Positions 1 to 6,614 of a stretch of DNA of 10,915 bases are shown in pieces. Where the stretch lies: the NCBI GenBank assembly GCA_023246135.1, contig JAHFJB010000003.1, positions 1 through 10,915 on the forward strand, in the 5' to 3' direction. The notes under the pieces are model-generated. The model did no database searches. It saw only the letters and a program-made list of their open reading frames with translations, and was not told the origin of the DNA. The translations under genes were made by a program, and so were the position numbers. Origin of the DNA: Candidatus Parcubacteria bacterium (GTDB lineage Bacteria; Patescibacteriota; Patescibacteriia; UBA1558; GWA2-36-10). Within the stretch, counting starts at the first letter, position 1. The number at the start of each line of letters is the position of its first letter.

Positions 1-162
1 TAGTCCCAGGCGGCTACTTAAGTGTCGAGCTCTATCACTGACTATATCAAGATGACGGCGTCCATGATCAGTATAACCCAAAGAGCGCATATACTTTTCC
101 GTCTGGTCAATAAAAGAATTAATCCGCGGATCCTGTTTGACTTGTTTTAAGGTTAGCTCCAT
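1..162 (-). CDS. HD-domain phosphohydrolase, N-terminal fragment (partial)
   Basis: An open frame starts at the ATG complementary to 160-162 and runs off the left edge; 54 codons are visible. The peptide begins MELTLKQVKQDPRINSFID and contains GYTDHGRRHLDIVSD. This matches the opening of small HD-superfamily hydrolases, in which an 'HGxRHxxxV' segment supplies the first metal-binding histidine; the HD dyad itself would lie outside the window. The start follows the HU stop codon by two bases, so translation is probably coupled to HU, and it is the fourth visible gene of the rny-ymdB-HU operon. Substrate unknown; such proteins hydrolyse phosphate esters or nucleotides. The family call rests on this short N-terminal motif only. 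Confidence 0.75.
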   Translation of the reverse strand, partial: MELTLKQVKQDPRINSFIDQTEKYMRSLGYTDHGRRHLDIVSDRARHLSSRLGL

Positions 163-164
163 GA

Positions 165-443
165 TTATTTTTTGAGGGCGTCTTTGAGAGTCTTGCCAGC
201 TTTAAATTTAGGCACAACCACAGTGGGTATAGTGATTTTTTCACTAGGGTTTTGTGGGTTAACGCCTTGCCGTGCTTTTCTTTCTCGAGCTGAGAAGGTG
301 CCAAAGCCAGTTAGCGTTAGTTCTTGGCCTCCTTTAAGCCTTTCAATGACTAATTTTTCAAAAGACTCTAGGACATCTCCGGCTTCTTTGCGGCTGACGC
401 CGGCCTTGATAGATACGGTTTCAATAAGTTGAGCTTTGTTCAT
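165..443 (-). CDS. hup: HU-family nucleoid DNA-binding protein
   Basis: A complete 92-aa protein of the usual HU/IHF length. HU dimers bind and bend DNA non-specifically, packaging the chromosome and assisting replication, repair and transcription. Family marks are the helical dimerisation half (MNKAQLIETVSIKAG to about residue 40), the GFGTF turn at 46-50, the beta-arm with RKARQGVNPQNP (residues 55-66) including the DNA-intercalating proline in the 'NP' motif (63), and the C-terminal PKFKAGKTLKDALKK. The generic arm and absence of a partner favour HU over IHF. The gene lies 4 bases downstream of ymdB and 2 bases upstream of the HD gene. A purine-rich AAGGGAG lies in the end of ymdB, rather far (16 bases) from the ATG. 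Confidence 0.95.
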   Translation of the reverse strand: MNKAQLIETVSIKAGVSRKEAGDVLESFEKLVIERLKGGQELTLTGFGTFSARERKARQGVNPQNPSEKITIPTVVVPKFKAGKTLKDALKK

Positions 444-447
444 ATTT

Positions 448-1248
448 TTAATTGATAATCTCCCTTAAAGGGGTGATTTTTTTAGTTTTATGGTTGGTAT
501 TATCTATCTCTAATAATACTGCATTTACTTCAATCTGACCAGTTTTTGGAACATCATGAACAATTTTGCTCTCAGTAAGAAATTTTTCAATAATAATTTC
601 TTTTTTTATCCCCAAGATAGAATCATGTGGCCCAACCATGCCGATATCAGTAAGATAGCCCGTGCCTTTTTCTAGTATCTGGGCATCAGCTGTCGGTACA
701 TGAGTGTGTGTGCCTAGCACAGCTGATACTCGGCCGTCTAGATAAAATCCCAAGGCTCTTTTTTCACTGGTAGTTTCGGCATGGACATCTATGATAATAT
801 TAGAATTTTCAGGTAGCTGAGCCAAGACCTCGTCAATTTTTAGAAAAGGATTGCTGAGGTTGTCGTCATTCATATAAGTTTGTCCCCCCAAACTTATAAC
901 ATTTAGCTTACAGCCATTTATTTCTATAGTCTGGTAAAGATATTTTTGGGGAGTACGCATGTCATTGGCTGGGCAAGCAATCTGATAGTCAGTTTCTTGG
1001 GCTAACTTAGCGATGTCATATTTTTTCCAGATATGATTACCCCCAGTAAAAAGTCTAACTCCCGAATTATAGATTTCTTCCATAGTACGCAAAGTAACGC
1101 CTTTGTTGTGGGCTAGATTTTCTATGTTGGCAATGAAGATGTCTGGTTTATATTTTTTTTGCCAGCGGGGGACAATAAGCTTTATCCCTTGTCGGCCCAT
1201 TGCACCGGAGACATCTCCAAAAAATATGATTTTTGTCTTAGCGGGCAT
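448..1248 (-). CDS. ymdB: YmdB-family metallophosphoesterase
   Basis: A 266-aa protein matching the YmdB (TIGR00282-type) calcineurin-like phosphoesterases in length and motif order. The Bacillus enzyme is a dinuclear-metal phosphodiesterase active on 2',3'-cyclic nucleotides and affects biofilm and motility regulation. All expected metal ligands can be placed: D12 in FFGDVSG, E43 and N44 in IANIEN, N71 in TGGNHIW, H156 in DVHAETTSEK, and H181/H183 in GTHTHVPTAD. The 'NGENAAG' consensus around the catalytic glutamate is altered here to NIENLAHNKG, leaving the ligands intact. The start overlaps the last 11 bases of rny with no strong Shine-Dalgarno, implying translational coupling. The rny-ymdB neighbourhood is a known conserved pairing and supports both calls. 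There is no secretion signal, so the protein is cytoplasmic. Confidence 0.93.
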   Translation of the reverse strand: MPAKTKIIFFGDVSGAMGRQGIKLIVPRWQKKYKPDIFIANIENLAHNKGVTLRTMEEIYNSGVRLFTGGNHIWKKYDIAKLAQETDYQIACPANDMRTPQKYLYQTIEINGCKLNVISLGGQTYMNDDNLSNPFLKIDEVLAQLPENSNIIIDVHAETTSEKRALGFYLDGRVSAVLGTHTHVPTADAQILEKGTGYLTDIGMVGPHDSILGIKKEIIIEKFLTESKIVHDVPKTGQIEVNAVLLEIDNTNHKTKKITPLREIIN

Positions 1249-2752
1249 ATTCAGTAATTCTTTTTTCTCTGATGACCGTGACTTTTATTTCGCCAGGATA
1301 TTTGAGGTCAGCTTCTATCTTGTTGGCGATATCTCGGGCCAACTTAGTAGCGCTGAAATCATCAATATCTTCAGGAGAAACAAAGACACGGATTTCTCGA
1401 CCAGCTTGAATAGCATAAACCTTGTCAACGCCAGCAAAAGTTTTGGCGGTATTTTCTAGTTCCGTCAGCCTTTGGATGTATTCTTCAAAAGAATCACGAC
1501 GAGCGCCAGGTCTGGATCCAGAGATGGCATCAGCAATTTTTACAATGATGCCTTCTAGAGTCTTGGGATGGTCTTCGTGGTGGGCGAGCGATAGATAAGC
1601 CACTTCTTCAGGCAAACCAAATTTTTTCATAAGGTCATAACCGATTTCTGGGTGTGATCCTTGGATTTCGTGGTCTAAGGCTTTGCCAATATCATGAAGT
1701 AAGCCACCTTTTTTGCAAATAGAGATGTCAGCCTTGAGCTCGGCGGCTAGGAGTCCGGCCAAGTGAGAGACTTCAAGGGCATGCTGCAATTGATTTTGGC
1801 CATAACTGGTGCGGTATTTCAAGCGGCCCAAGACTTGGACTAATTTGTTATCCAAACCAATAATACCGGCTTGGTATACGGCTTCTTCGCCAGCTTTTTT
1901 GATATCCAGTGCTAGTTCCTTTTTAGCTTGCTGGACAGTTTCTTCAATACGGCCAGGGTGAATACGACCATCAGCCATGAGTTTTTCTAGGGCTCGTTTG
2001 GCTAATTGTCGACGAACTGGGTTAAAGGCAGAAATAAGGATTGATTCTGGAGTATCATCAATAATAATTTCTACGCCAGTTAATTGTTCAATAGTTTTGA
2101 TATTACGACCTTCACGACCAATGATGCGTCCTTTCATTTCCTCATTAGGTAAGTCAACGGCTGTAGTAGTAGTCTCTACAGTGTGGGGAGCTGCGCATCT
2201 TTCAATAACCGAACTTAATATATCCCTGGCCTTGCTTTCCAATTCTTCACTGGCCTGGTCTTCTAATTTTCTCATACGGTGCATGAGCTCATCTTTCATC
2301 CTAAGCTCGGTATTTTTGATTATAACTTCCTTGGCCTCTTCTTGGCTTAGGGCCGCGATTTTTTCCAGTTTGGTTATTTGCTCTTCTTTGACTTTTTGGA
2401 TTTCTTCACGAGTTTTATCCAACTGATGTTTGCTTTGGGCAACTTTTTGTTTGTTTTCTTCAAGCTCCAATATTTTTTTGTCAAATAGAGTTTCTCTTTG
2501 ACTTAAACGATTTTCAATTTCTTGCAATCTTTGTCGACGCTCTTTTTCATCTGTCTTAGCTTCTTCAATGACCTGCAAGGCCTTGTCTTTGGATTCTAAG
2601 AGTTCGTCTTTAGCTTTTTGTTTAGCATTTGATAAAATTTGTTCAGCTTTTCTTTCGGCTGAACTAATCGCCTGGCCTGTTAGGAGCTTTTTGGCGAAAA
2701 AGCCAAAAAACGCACCAAAAATCAGGGCGGTGATTAACCAGAAATATTCCAT
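1238..2752 (-). CDS. rny: Ribonuclease Y (membrane-anchored endoribonuclease)
   Basis: A 504-aa protein close to the usual length of about 520. RNase Y starts bulk mRNA decay by endonucleolytic cleavage and is tethered to the inner face of the membrane. Domain order is complete: an N-terminal membrane helix (about residues 4-20, FWLITALIFGAFFGFF); a long charged coiled coil (about 30-185); a KH RNA-binding domain (about 195-262) with GRIIGREGRN at 208-217; an HD domain with HALEVSHLAG (324-333), the catalytic LLHDIGKALDHE around H353/D354, AHHEDHP near 390, and KIADAISGSRPGARR (405-419); then a conserved C-terminal domain ending KVTVIREKRITEYAR. The start is supported by an AAAGG Shine-Dalgarno and by the membrane helix following directly. 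It is first in the operon and overlaps ymdB by 11 bases. Confidence 0.97.
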   Translation of the reverse strand: MEYFWLITALIFGAFFGFFAKKLLTGQAISSAERKAEQILSNAKQKAKDELLESKDKALQVIEEAKTDEKERRQRLQEIENRLSQRETLFDKKILELEENKQKVAQSKHQLDKTREEIQKVKEEQITKLEKIAALSQEEAKEVIIKNTELRMKDELMHRMRKLEDQASEELESKARDILSSVIERCAAPHTVETTTTAVDLPNEEMKGRIIGREGRNIKTIEQLTGVEIIIDDTPESILISAFNPVRRQLAKRALEKLMADGRIHPGRIEETVQQAKKELALDIKKAGEEAVYQAGIIGLDNKLVQVLGRLKYRTSYGQNQLQHALEVSHLAGLLAAELKADISICKKGGLLHDIGKALDHEIQGSHPEIGYDLMKKFGLPEEVAYLSLAHHEDHPKTLEGIIVKIADAISGSRPGARRDSFEEYIQRLTELENTAKTFAGVDKVYAIQAGREIRVFVSPEDIDDFSATKLARDIANKIEADLKYPGEIKVTVIREKRITEYAR

Positions 2753-2761
2753 TGTTTTTAA

Positions 2762-2766
2762 CCTTT
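2762..2766 (-). promoter_or_regulatory. Shine-Dalgarno site of rny
   Basis: The minus strand reads AAAGG followed by TTAAAAACA and then the rny ATG, a normal Shine-Dalgarno spacing. It fixes the rny start and is the clearest ribosome binding site in the window; most other genes here lack one. Confidence 0.65.
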
Positions 2767-2782
2767 CGGTTTACTGCTTTAG

Positions 2783-2810
2783 TTTTGAGAGATGAAACAA
2801 TAACTCAAAA
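2783..2810 (-). other. Stem-loop in the 5' leader of rny
   Basis: TTTTGAG (2783-2789) is the exact reverse complement of CTCAAAA (2804-2810), giving a 7-bp stem with a 14-base loop. It lies between the predicted rny promoter and the Shine-Dalgarno, about 20 bases upstream of the latter. It could affect stability or translation of the rny mRNA, but the stem is AT-rich and could be chance. Confidence 0.35.
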
Positions 2811-2839
2811 TTCTATTCTGAGATAGTTGATGTGTTGCT

Positions 2840-2869
2840 ATTATAGCTTAAGTTGTTTATAGACATCAA
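2840..2869 (-). promoter_or_regulatory. Predicted promoter of the rny-ymdB-HU-HD operon
   Basis: On the minus strand TTGATG (2869-2864) is followed after 18 bases by a perfect TATAAT (2845-2840). Transcription would begin near 2833 and give a leader of about 80 bases that includes the stem-loop at 2783-2810. The -35 box matches the vegetative consensus at four of six positions. Called by eye in AT-rich DNA. Confidence 0.5.
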
Positions 2870-3059
2870 ATTGTTTGAAATTAGAGATAGAATTGGAGTT
2901 TTAGCCTTATATAATCAGGGCTTTTCAAAACAGTATAAACAGTAAATTAATTGTTTAAATTAGGAGGATTAGCTAATTTTTTACTATTATTTTAATCCTC
3001 GTTGTTTACTCTAACATAATAATAGAAAAAAATCAAGGCCTAAATACAGGGGAATTTTA
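2870..3059. other. Non-coding spacer in the divergent rny / secreted-protein region
   Basis: No supportable gene lies between the two divergent promoters. The one structure seen is an 8-bp inverted repeat, GAGGATTA (2964-2971) with TAATCCTC (2993-3000), separated by a 21-base AT-rich loop; the left arm also overlaps a small palindrome, ATTAGCTAAT (2968-2977). Without a following T-run it is not a terminator. It could be an operator pair or chance. Confidence 0.4.
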
Positions 3060-3088
3060 TTGACAAAAGTGTTTTCTTATGCTATCAT
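3060..3088 (+). promoter_or_regulatory. Near-consensus vegetative promoter
   Basis: A perfect TTGACA (3060-3065), a 17-base spacer, and TATCAT (3083-3088, five of six matches to TATAAT) give the best promoter-like match in the window. Transcription should begin near 3095, toward the secreted-protein gene. The RNA would meet a terminator-like hairpin after about ten bases, so whether this promoter drives the gene or a very short RNA is open. Confidence 0.75.
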
Positions 3089-3103
3089 ATCTAGGTAAGT
3101 TTG

Positions 3104-3145
3104 AATTGGCATGCCCATAATTTTTGGGGCAGAGCCAATTTTTTT
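3104..3145 (+). terminator. Terminator-like hairpin in the leader, just after the promoter
   Basis: AATTGGC (3104-3110) pairs with GCCAATT (3134-3140), and inside it TGCCC (3112-3116) pairs with GGGCA (3127-3131), giving 12 base pairs with a small 1x2 internal loop and a 10-base loop. Seven consecutive T (3139-3145) follow at once, the layout of an intrinsic terminator on the plus strand; the minus strand lacks a T-run. It lies between promoter and start codon, so it would act as an attenuator or as the 3' end of an RNA of about 50 bases. Confidence 0.65.
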
Positions 3146-3150
3146 ATTAA

Positions 3151-3178
3151 TTAATAGAAAATATTTTATAAATATAAT
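3151..3178 (+). promoter_or_regulatory. Possible second promoter downstream of the leader hairpin
   Basis: TTAATA (3151-3156), a 16-base spacer and a perfect TATAAT (3173-3178) would start transcription near 3185, about ten bases before the ATG, and bypass the hairpin at 3104-3145. The segment is nearly pure A/T, so a chance match is quite possible. No Shine-Dalgarno precedes the ATG. Confidence 0.3.
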
Positions 3179-3195
3179 AAAAAAACATAAAAAAT

Positions 3196-5736
3196 ATGTC
3201 TATTAAAATTTCGTCTTATTTTAGCAAAAATCTTAGTGAGAAATCTATTCTGGCTTTGATTATAGGTGTAGTGAGTGTGTTCACTATAACTTTATCTAAT
3301 TTTAATTTGCCAGTTTCTGAAGCGCCATCTGCCGCACCATCTATTTCCTCAATAGAGGGGGGTGTGGCTAACGATTCTAATGTGATAATTCGCGGTAGCG
3401 GCTTTGGCACAAAAACTCAAGCCAGCCCACTGAGATGGGATGATTTTGATAGTGGCACGCTTGGTGCGCGCTTGCCTAGTCAGGTAAACGGCGGCTGGAC
3501 CACCGGTGCATCTCAGGCTGGTAAAGAACCACGCTACAGCAATACACATGTTCGTCTGCCAGACACATTGTCAGCTTATCAAAATTTTACTGGGGGTAAC
3601 TATAATAGCGAGATCAGCTTGCAAGGAGTTTTTGATGGCGAAGTTTATATGTCGGGGTGGTTTTACAGGACTGCCTCTGGAGCACCTAGTCGTAATTTTA
3701 AATGGATACAACTTCGCCAAGGTGATCTTGATGAGCGTAGTTGGGAGTTTCGCCAAGATGCTTATCCCAGTACGAACTCGGGGCATATGTATGTAGCCAA
3801 TAGTTGCCCGAATGGGGTTCCCTGTTCTCTCTGTGATGATGAGATTGGGATACCTGGGTATACTTCAGCTAACTGTAATATGTATTATGGTATGAATGGT
3901 GATCTTAAGACGGGCAGTTGGCATCGTTATGAAATTTGGATGACCCAAGGGACTTTGGGTCAGAACGACGGTCATGCCCGCATCTGGCTAGATGGCCAGC
4001 CGTGGATGGATATGAATGGCATATTTGATCCATCGGGTTGTCGTTTTCATAATATGTGGCTAGGTTTTTATTTTGCTACTGATACCGGAACTCCACAACC
4101 ACAGATGGAAACCTGGTGGGACGAGTTGTATGTTGATGTCAGTCCGGCTAGGGTAGAGTTGTGTACTGGCGCTTCGTGGTCAAATAAGGGTCAATGTGAA
4201 ATTCAAATACCAAATTCTTGGAATAATAACTCAATTCAAATAGCTGTAAATCAAGGTACTTTTACCACTGGTCAGCAACTTTATGCTTATGTTTTAGACA
4301 GTAATAATATTGCTAATCAGAGCGGTTATGCAGTGACAATGTCTAGTGGCAATAATCCGCCAGTAACGCCGCCAGCTACTGATACTCAGGCACCTAGCGT
4401 GCCTAGTAATTTATCGGCTAGTGCCACTAGTACGCAAATAATATTGGATTGGTTGGCCTCTACTGATAATGTCGGGGTGTCTAGATATCTAATAGAGCGC
4501 TCCAACAGTGCCAGCACTGGTTTTAGTCAAATTGCTACCGCTACAGCTAATTCGTATAATGACACTGGTTTAGCTAATAATGCTACGTATTACTATAGAG
4601 TCAGGGCAGTTGACGTGGCGAATAATTATTCGGCCTATTCGAACATAGTCAATGCTACTACACCAACAGGAAATAATATACCGCCAGTAACAACTTATAG
4701 TGCATGGTGTAGTGCTCTTAGTGGTATAGTGTCTTCGGCTGTCATGGCTACTAGCACTATTAATCAAGTAGCTGATTTAAATCATGACGGAGTGGTTAAT
4801 CTAAATGATTTATCGCTTATGAATTCTTGGTATGGGCAGAGTAATGATGCTGCTTGCCAGGCTCAATTTAGTAATACTTATAATAGCAATAATTATTTAA
4901 ACGTAGATTGGTGTAATGGAACTTTTAAGGGTTTGCAAGATTCTTTGGGTGCTTCGCAGGGACAGAATAATTATTCAATTATATTTGATATCAACAATGA
5001 TGGCCGCATTAATCTTACAGATACGGTCTTGATCAGCCAGTATAAGGCTGCCAATAATCAAAGCGCTTGTTTTGCAAAATATAATTTACCTTTGAGCACC
5101 ACCGATAATCAGAGCGTTGTTAAGAGTGTAGTTTTGGTGAGCAAAGCAGTCCAGGATAGTCAAAGGGTTAGACAGAATGAAGTAAAAACCATAGCTGTTA
5201 AAGTCAAAAAACAAACAGCCCAACAGATTGTTAGAACTTTAAAAAATAGATTGGTCTATGATGAGGTTGCGCAAGCATTATTCTACGTCAATACTAAAAG
5301 TAAGGTTATAGTTTTTGATAATAGTAGTTTAGTGCAACAACTAGCTAAGCAAGCCTTGGGTATTAGTATCAATAACCTTACTCAGATAGCTACCGGCTTA
5401 GTCCCTGGTGGTGATACTGATGGTGACGGCTTGGCTGATTCATTGGAAGCAGCTATCGGCACTGATATTAATAGAGCGGATACTGATGGCGATGGTATTG
5501 CTGATGGTATTGAAGTGGCTAATAAGTATAACCCACTTAAATCTTCTCGGGCAAAATTGTCAGATAGCCTTGCTAAAAGATTGGGCGTAGGGCGTATTCT
5601 CATTGATAGCCAGAAGGGCAATATATGGATTATTGGCGCGGACTACAAAAAATATTTGATTGAGAGTGGTACTAATATTAATACTTTGAAAGAGCTATAT
5701 TTAGTAATTACAGTTGATGGCGTTGGTTTGAAATAG
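3196..5736 (+). CDS. Secreted multidomain protein: jelly-roll-like, Fn3, dockerin-like and TSP3-like repeats
   Basis: 846 aa, not recognised as a named gene. Visible parts: a Sec-type signal or anchor (hydrophobic ILALIIGVVSVFTITL near 18-33, possible cleavage near SEA-PS); a TIG-like strand set (about 48-73, VIIRGSGFGTK); a large beta-rich region (about 75-316) with WHRYEIWMTQG and ARIWLDGQPW, resembling LamG or polysaccharide-lyase-type jelly rolls; a second beta segment (317-384); a proline-rich linker; a fibronectin III domain (about 398-491, from APSVPSNLSAS to YYYRVRAVD); a dockerin-like pair of calcium loops (DLNHDGVVNLND from 527 and DINNDGRINLTD from 598); and two DTDGDG-type repeats (from 740 and 762). 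The tail has GRILIDSQKGNIWIIG. Cysteines cluster at 204, 210, 213 and 227. No LPXTG or C-terminal membrane helix. A carbohydrate-binding or adhesive role at the surface is inference; no catalytic residues can be named. Confidence 0.85.
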   Translation: MSIKISSYFSKNLSEKSILALIIGVVSVFTITLSNFNLPVSEAPSAAPSISSIEGGVANDSNVIIRGSGFGTKTQASPLRWDDFDSGTLGARLPSQVNGGWTTGASQAGKEPRYSNTHVRLPDTLSAYQNFTGGNYNSEISLQGVFDGEVYMSGWFYRTASGAPSRNFKWIQLRQGDLDERSWEFRQDAYPSTNSGHMYVANSCPNGVPCSLCDDEIGIPGYTSANCNMYYGMNGDLKTGSWHRYEIWMTQGTLGQNDGHARIWLDGQPWMDMNGIFDPSGCRFHNMWLGFYFATDTGTPQPQMETWWDELYVDVSPARVELCTGASWSNKGQCEIQIPNSWNNNSIQIAVNQGTFTTGQQLYAYVLDSNNIANQSGYAVTMSSGNNPPVTPPATDTQAPSVPSNLSASATSTQIILDWLASTDNVGVSRYLIERSNSASTGFSQIATATANSYNDTGLANNATYYYRVRAVDVANNYSAYSNIVNATTPTGNNIPPVTTYSAWCSALSGIVSSAVMATSTINQVADLNHDGVVNLNDLSLMNSWYGQSNDAACQAQFSNTYNSNNYLNVDWCNGTFKGLQDSLGASQGQNNYSIIFDINNDGRINLTDTVLISQYKAANNQSACFAKYNLPLSTTDNQSVVKSVVLVSKAVQDSQRVRQNEVKTIAVKVKKQTAQQIVRTLKNRLVYDEVAQALFYVNTKSKVIVFDNSSLVQQLAKQALGISINNLTQIATGLVPGGDTDGDGLADSLEAAIGTDINRADTDGDGIADGIEVANKYNPLKSSRAKLSDSLAKRLGVGRILIDSQKGNIWIIGADYKKYLIESGTNINTLKELYLVITVDGVGLK

Positions 5737-5758
5737 TAAAGTATATAATAATTAAACG

Positions 5759-5792
5759 AATCAGCCCCGCTTACTCGAGGCTGATTTTTTTT
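5759..5792 (+). terminator. Intrinsic terminator of the secreted-protein gene
   Basis: AATCAGCC (5759-5766) pairs with GGCTGATT (5779-5786), extended past one mismatch by two more pairs, with a 6-base loop, and is followed by eight T (5785-5792). It lies 22 bases after the TAG stop. On the minus strand the tail is only weakly T-rich, so any termination of convergent clpP transcription here would be inefficient. Confidence 0.9.
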
Positions 5793-5804
5793 GATAATTA
5801 TAAA

Positions 5805-5921
5805 GACCATCAGCTTGATGTGTTGCATCTCTCGAAGTCTTTCGGCTAAAAGTGACGTTACACACTGATGGTCCCATGACGAGTGTATGTTTTGTGGGTT
5901 AAAGAACCCATAAAACTCGTC
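5805..5921. ncRNA. Candidate structured RNA or 3' UTR element (two strong stem-loops)
   Basis: Between two convergent genes lie two paired structures. The first closes GACCATCAG (5805-5813) with CTGATGGTC (5865-5873), continues TGTGT (5819-5823) with ACACA (5860-5864) past a 5-base bulge, and has an apical CGAA/TTCG (5833-5836/5841-5844). The second, four bases on, closes GACGAGT (5878-5884) with ACTCGTC (5915-5921) and, past a 6-base bulge, a 10-bp stem (5891-5900/5905-5914) with loop AAAG. Neither is followed by a T-run, so they are not ordinary terminators. A plausible minus-strand promoter (5931-5959) would start RNA at the edge of the second hairpin. Against that orientation, two positions that are G-U pairs in a plus-strand RNA become A-C mismatches in the minus-strand RNA. 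I recognise no known RNA family. It could equally be a structured 3' UTR of clpP or a palindromic repeat. Confidence 0.45.
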
Positions 5922-5930
5922 TCGCAAAAT

Positions 5931-5959
5931 ATATTAGCACATTTTGAAAAAATTGTAAA
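5931..5959 (-). promoter_or_regulatory. Predicted extended -10 promoter reading into the structured element
   Basis: On the minus strand TTTACA (5959-5954, five of six to TTGACA), a 17-base spacer and TAATAT (5936-5931) occur, with TGC directly before the hexamer, which is the extended -10 motif. The start would be near 5924, three bases before the stem opening at 5921. It lies just beyond the clpP stop codon and has no protein gene downstream. Confidence 0.4.
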
Positions 5960-5972
5960 AGTTTTTTTTGTG

Positions 5973-6545
5973 TTACTTGATTATTTTGTCTATCAAACCG
6001 TACTGGAGAGCTTCTTCGGCTGTCAGATAGTAGTCGCGGTCAGTGTCATTTTCAATTTTTTTCAGCGGTTGTCCGGTGTGTTGGTGCAAAATTTTATTTA
6101 ATCTGTCTTTTAATTTGAGAATTTGTTCAGCTTTTATTTTGATGTCACTGGCTTGGCCAGTCGCGCCGCCCATTACCTGATGAAGCAGTACTTCGGAGTT
6201 AGGCAAAGCATATCTTTGGCCTTTGGCGCCAGCTGAGAGCAGTAGAGCGGCCATAGAAGCGGCCATGCCCACGCTGATAGTAGAGACGGGGCTAGTGACG
6301 TGTTGCATAGTATCATAGATAGCCAAACCATCGGTGACGGAGCCGCCTGGAGAATTGATATACATCTTGATAGGTTTTTTTTGGTCTTGGGCATCAAGGA
6401 ATAAGAGCTGGGCAATGACTAAATTGGCTATCCGATCATCAATTGGGTCGCCCAAGAATATAATGCGGTCTTTTAAAAGACGCGAATAGATATCGTAAGC
6501 TCTTTCGCCGCCTGGGACTTTTTCGATAACTGTAGGTATTAGCAT
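5973..6545 (-). CDS. clpP: ATP-dependent Clp protease proteolytic subunit ClpP
   Basis: A 190-aa protein of normal ClpP length. ClpP forms a barrel of two seven-membered rings and degrades proteins unfolded by a Clp ATPase such as ClpX or ClpC. The catalytic triad is complete: S97 in [11 protein letters not shown]122 in [10 protein letters not shown], and D171 in [10 protein letters not shown]. Other hallmarks are the N-terminal [19 protein letters not shown], the [18 protein letters not shown] oxyanion segment and the PNSE strand. The 12-residue N-terminal extension before GERAYDIY is short, so little or no propeptide is processed. No clpX or trigger factor gene is adjacent, unlike the common tig-clpP-clpX order. 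No Shine-Dalgarno precedes the ATG; the assigned promoter gives a leader of about 23 bases. Confidence 0.97.
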   Translation of the reverse strand: MLIPTVIEKVPGGERAYDIYSRLLKDRIIFLGDPIDDRIANLVIAQLLFLDAQDQKKPIKMYINSPGGSVTDGLAIYDTMQHVTSPVSTISVGMAASMAALLLSAGAKGQRYALPNSEVLLHQVMGGATGQASDIKIKAEQILKLKDRLNKILHQHTGQPLKKIENDTDRDYYLTAEEALQYGLIDKIIK

Positions 6546-6574
6546 ATGGATTTTAACTTTTATATATTTTATAG

Positions 6575-6604
6575 ACTATACAAGTGCGTGGCGAGAATTG
6601 TCTA
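6575..6604 (-). promoter_or_regulatory. Predicted clpP promoter
   Basis: On the minus strand TAGACA (6604-6599, five of six to TTGACA) is followed after 18 bases by TATAGT (6580-6575, five of six to TATAAT); transcription would begin near 6568. The -35 box lies within the 22-bp palindrome at 6593-6614, and the -10 box within a second dyad, TATAG-A-CTATA (6570-6580). Confidence 0.45.
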
Positions 6605-6614
6605 GACAATTCTC
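6593..6614. repeat. Perfect 22-bp palindrome at the nrnA stop / clpP promoter
   Basis: GAGAATTGTCT (6593-6603) is followed at once by its exact reverse complement (6604-6614). It spans the TAG stop of the DHH gene and the predicted clpP -35 box. With no T-run it is not a terminator. A perfect dyad over a promoter suggests an operator for a dimeric regulator. It does not match the CIRCE heat-shock operator or the CtsR direct repeat. Confidence 0.8.

Noticed and set aside
2910-2915. TATAAT on the plus strand in the divergent region.
   Set aside because: No -35-like hexamer at 16-18 bases upstream; the nearest TTGAAA is far too distant.
5865-5884. Hammerhead-ribozyme-like string (CTGATG, then GTC-CCAT-GAC, then GAG) on the plus strand.
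   Set aside because: The invariant CUGANGA lacks its last A and the GAAA core is replaced by GAGU; the same bases are better explained by the closing stems of the two hairpins.
5805-5921. Integron attC-like site, suggested by bulged imperfect inverted repeats.
   Set aside because: No paired GTTRRRY/RYYYAAC core boxes at the expected ends, and no integrase or cassette array nearby.
5643-5927. 94-codon minus-strand open frame across the structured element.
   Set aside because: It needs a TTG start, overlaps the end of the secreted-protein gene and its terminator, and its peptide has no family-like features.
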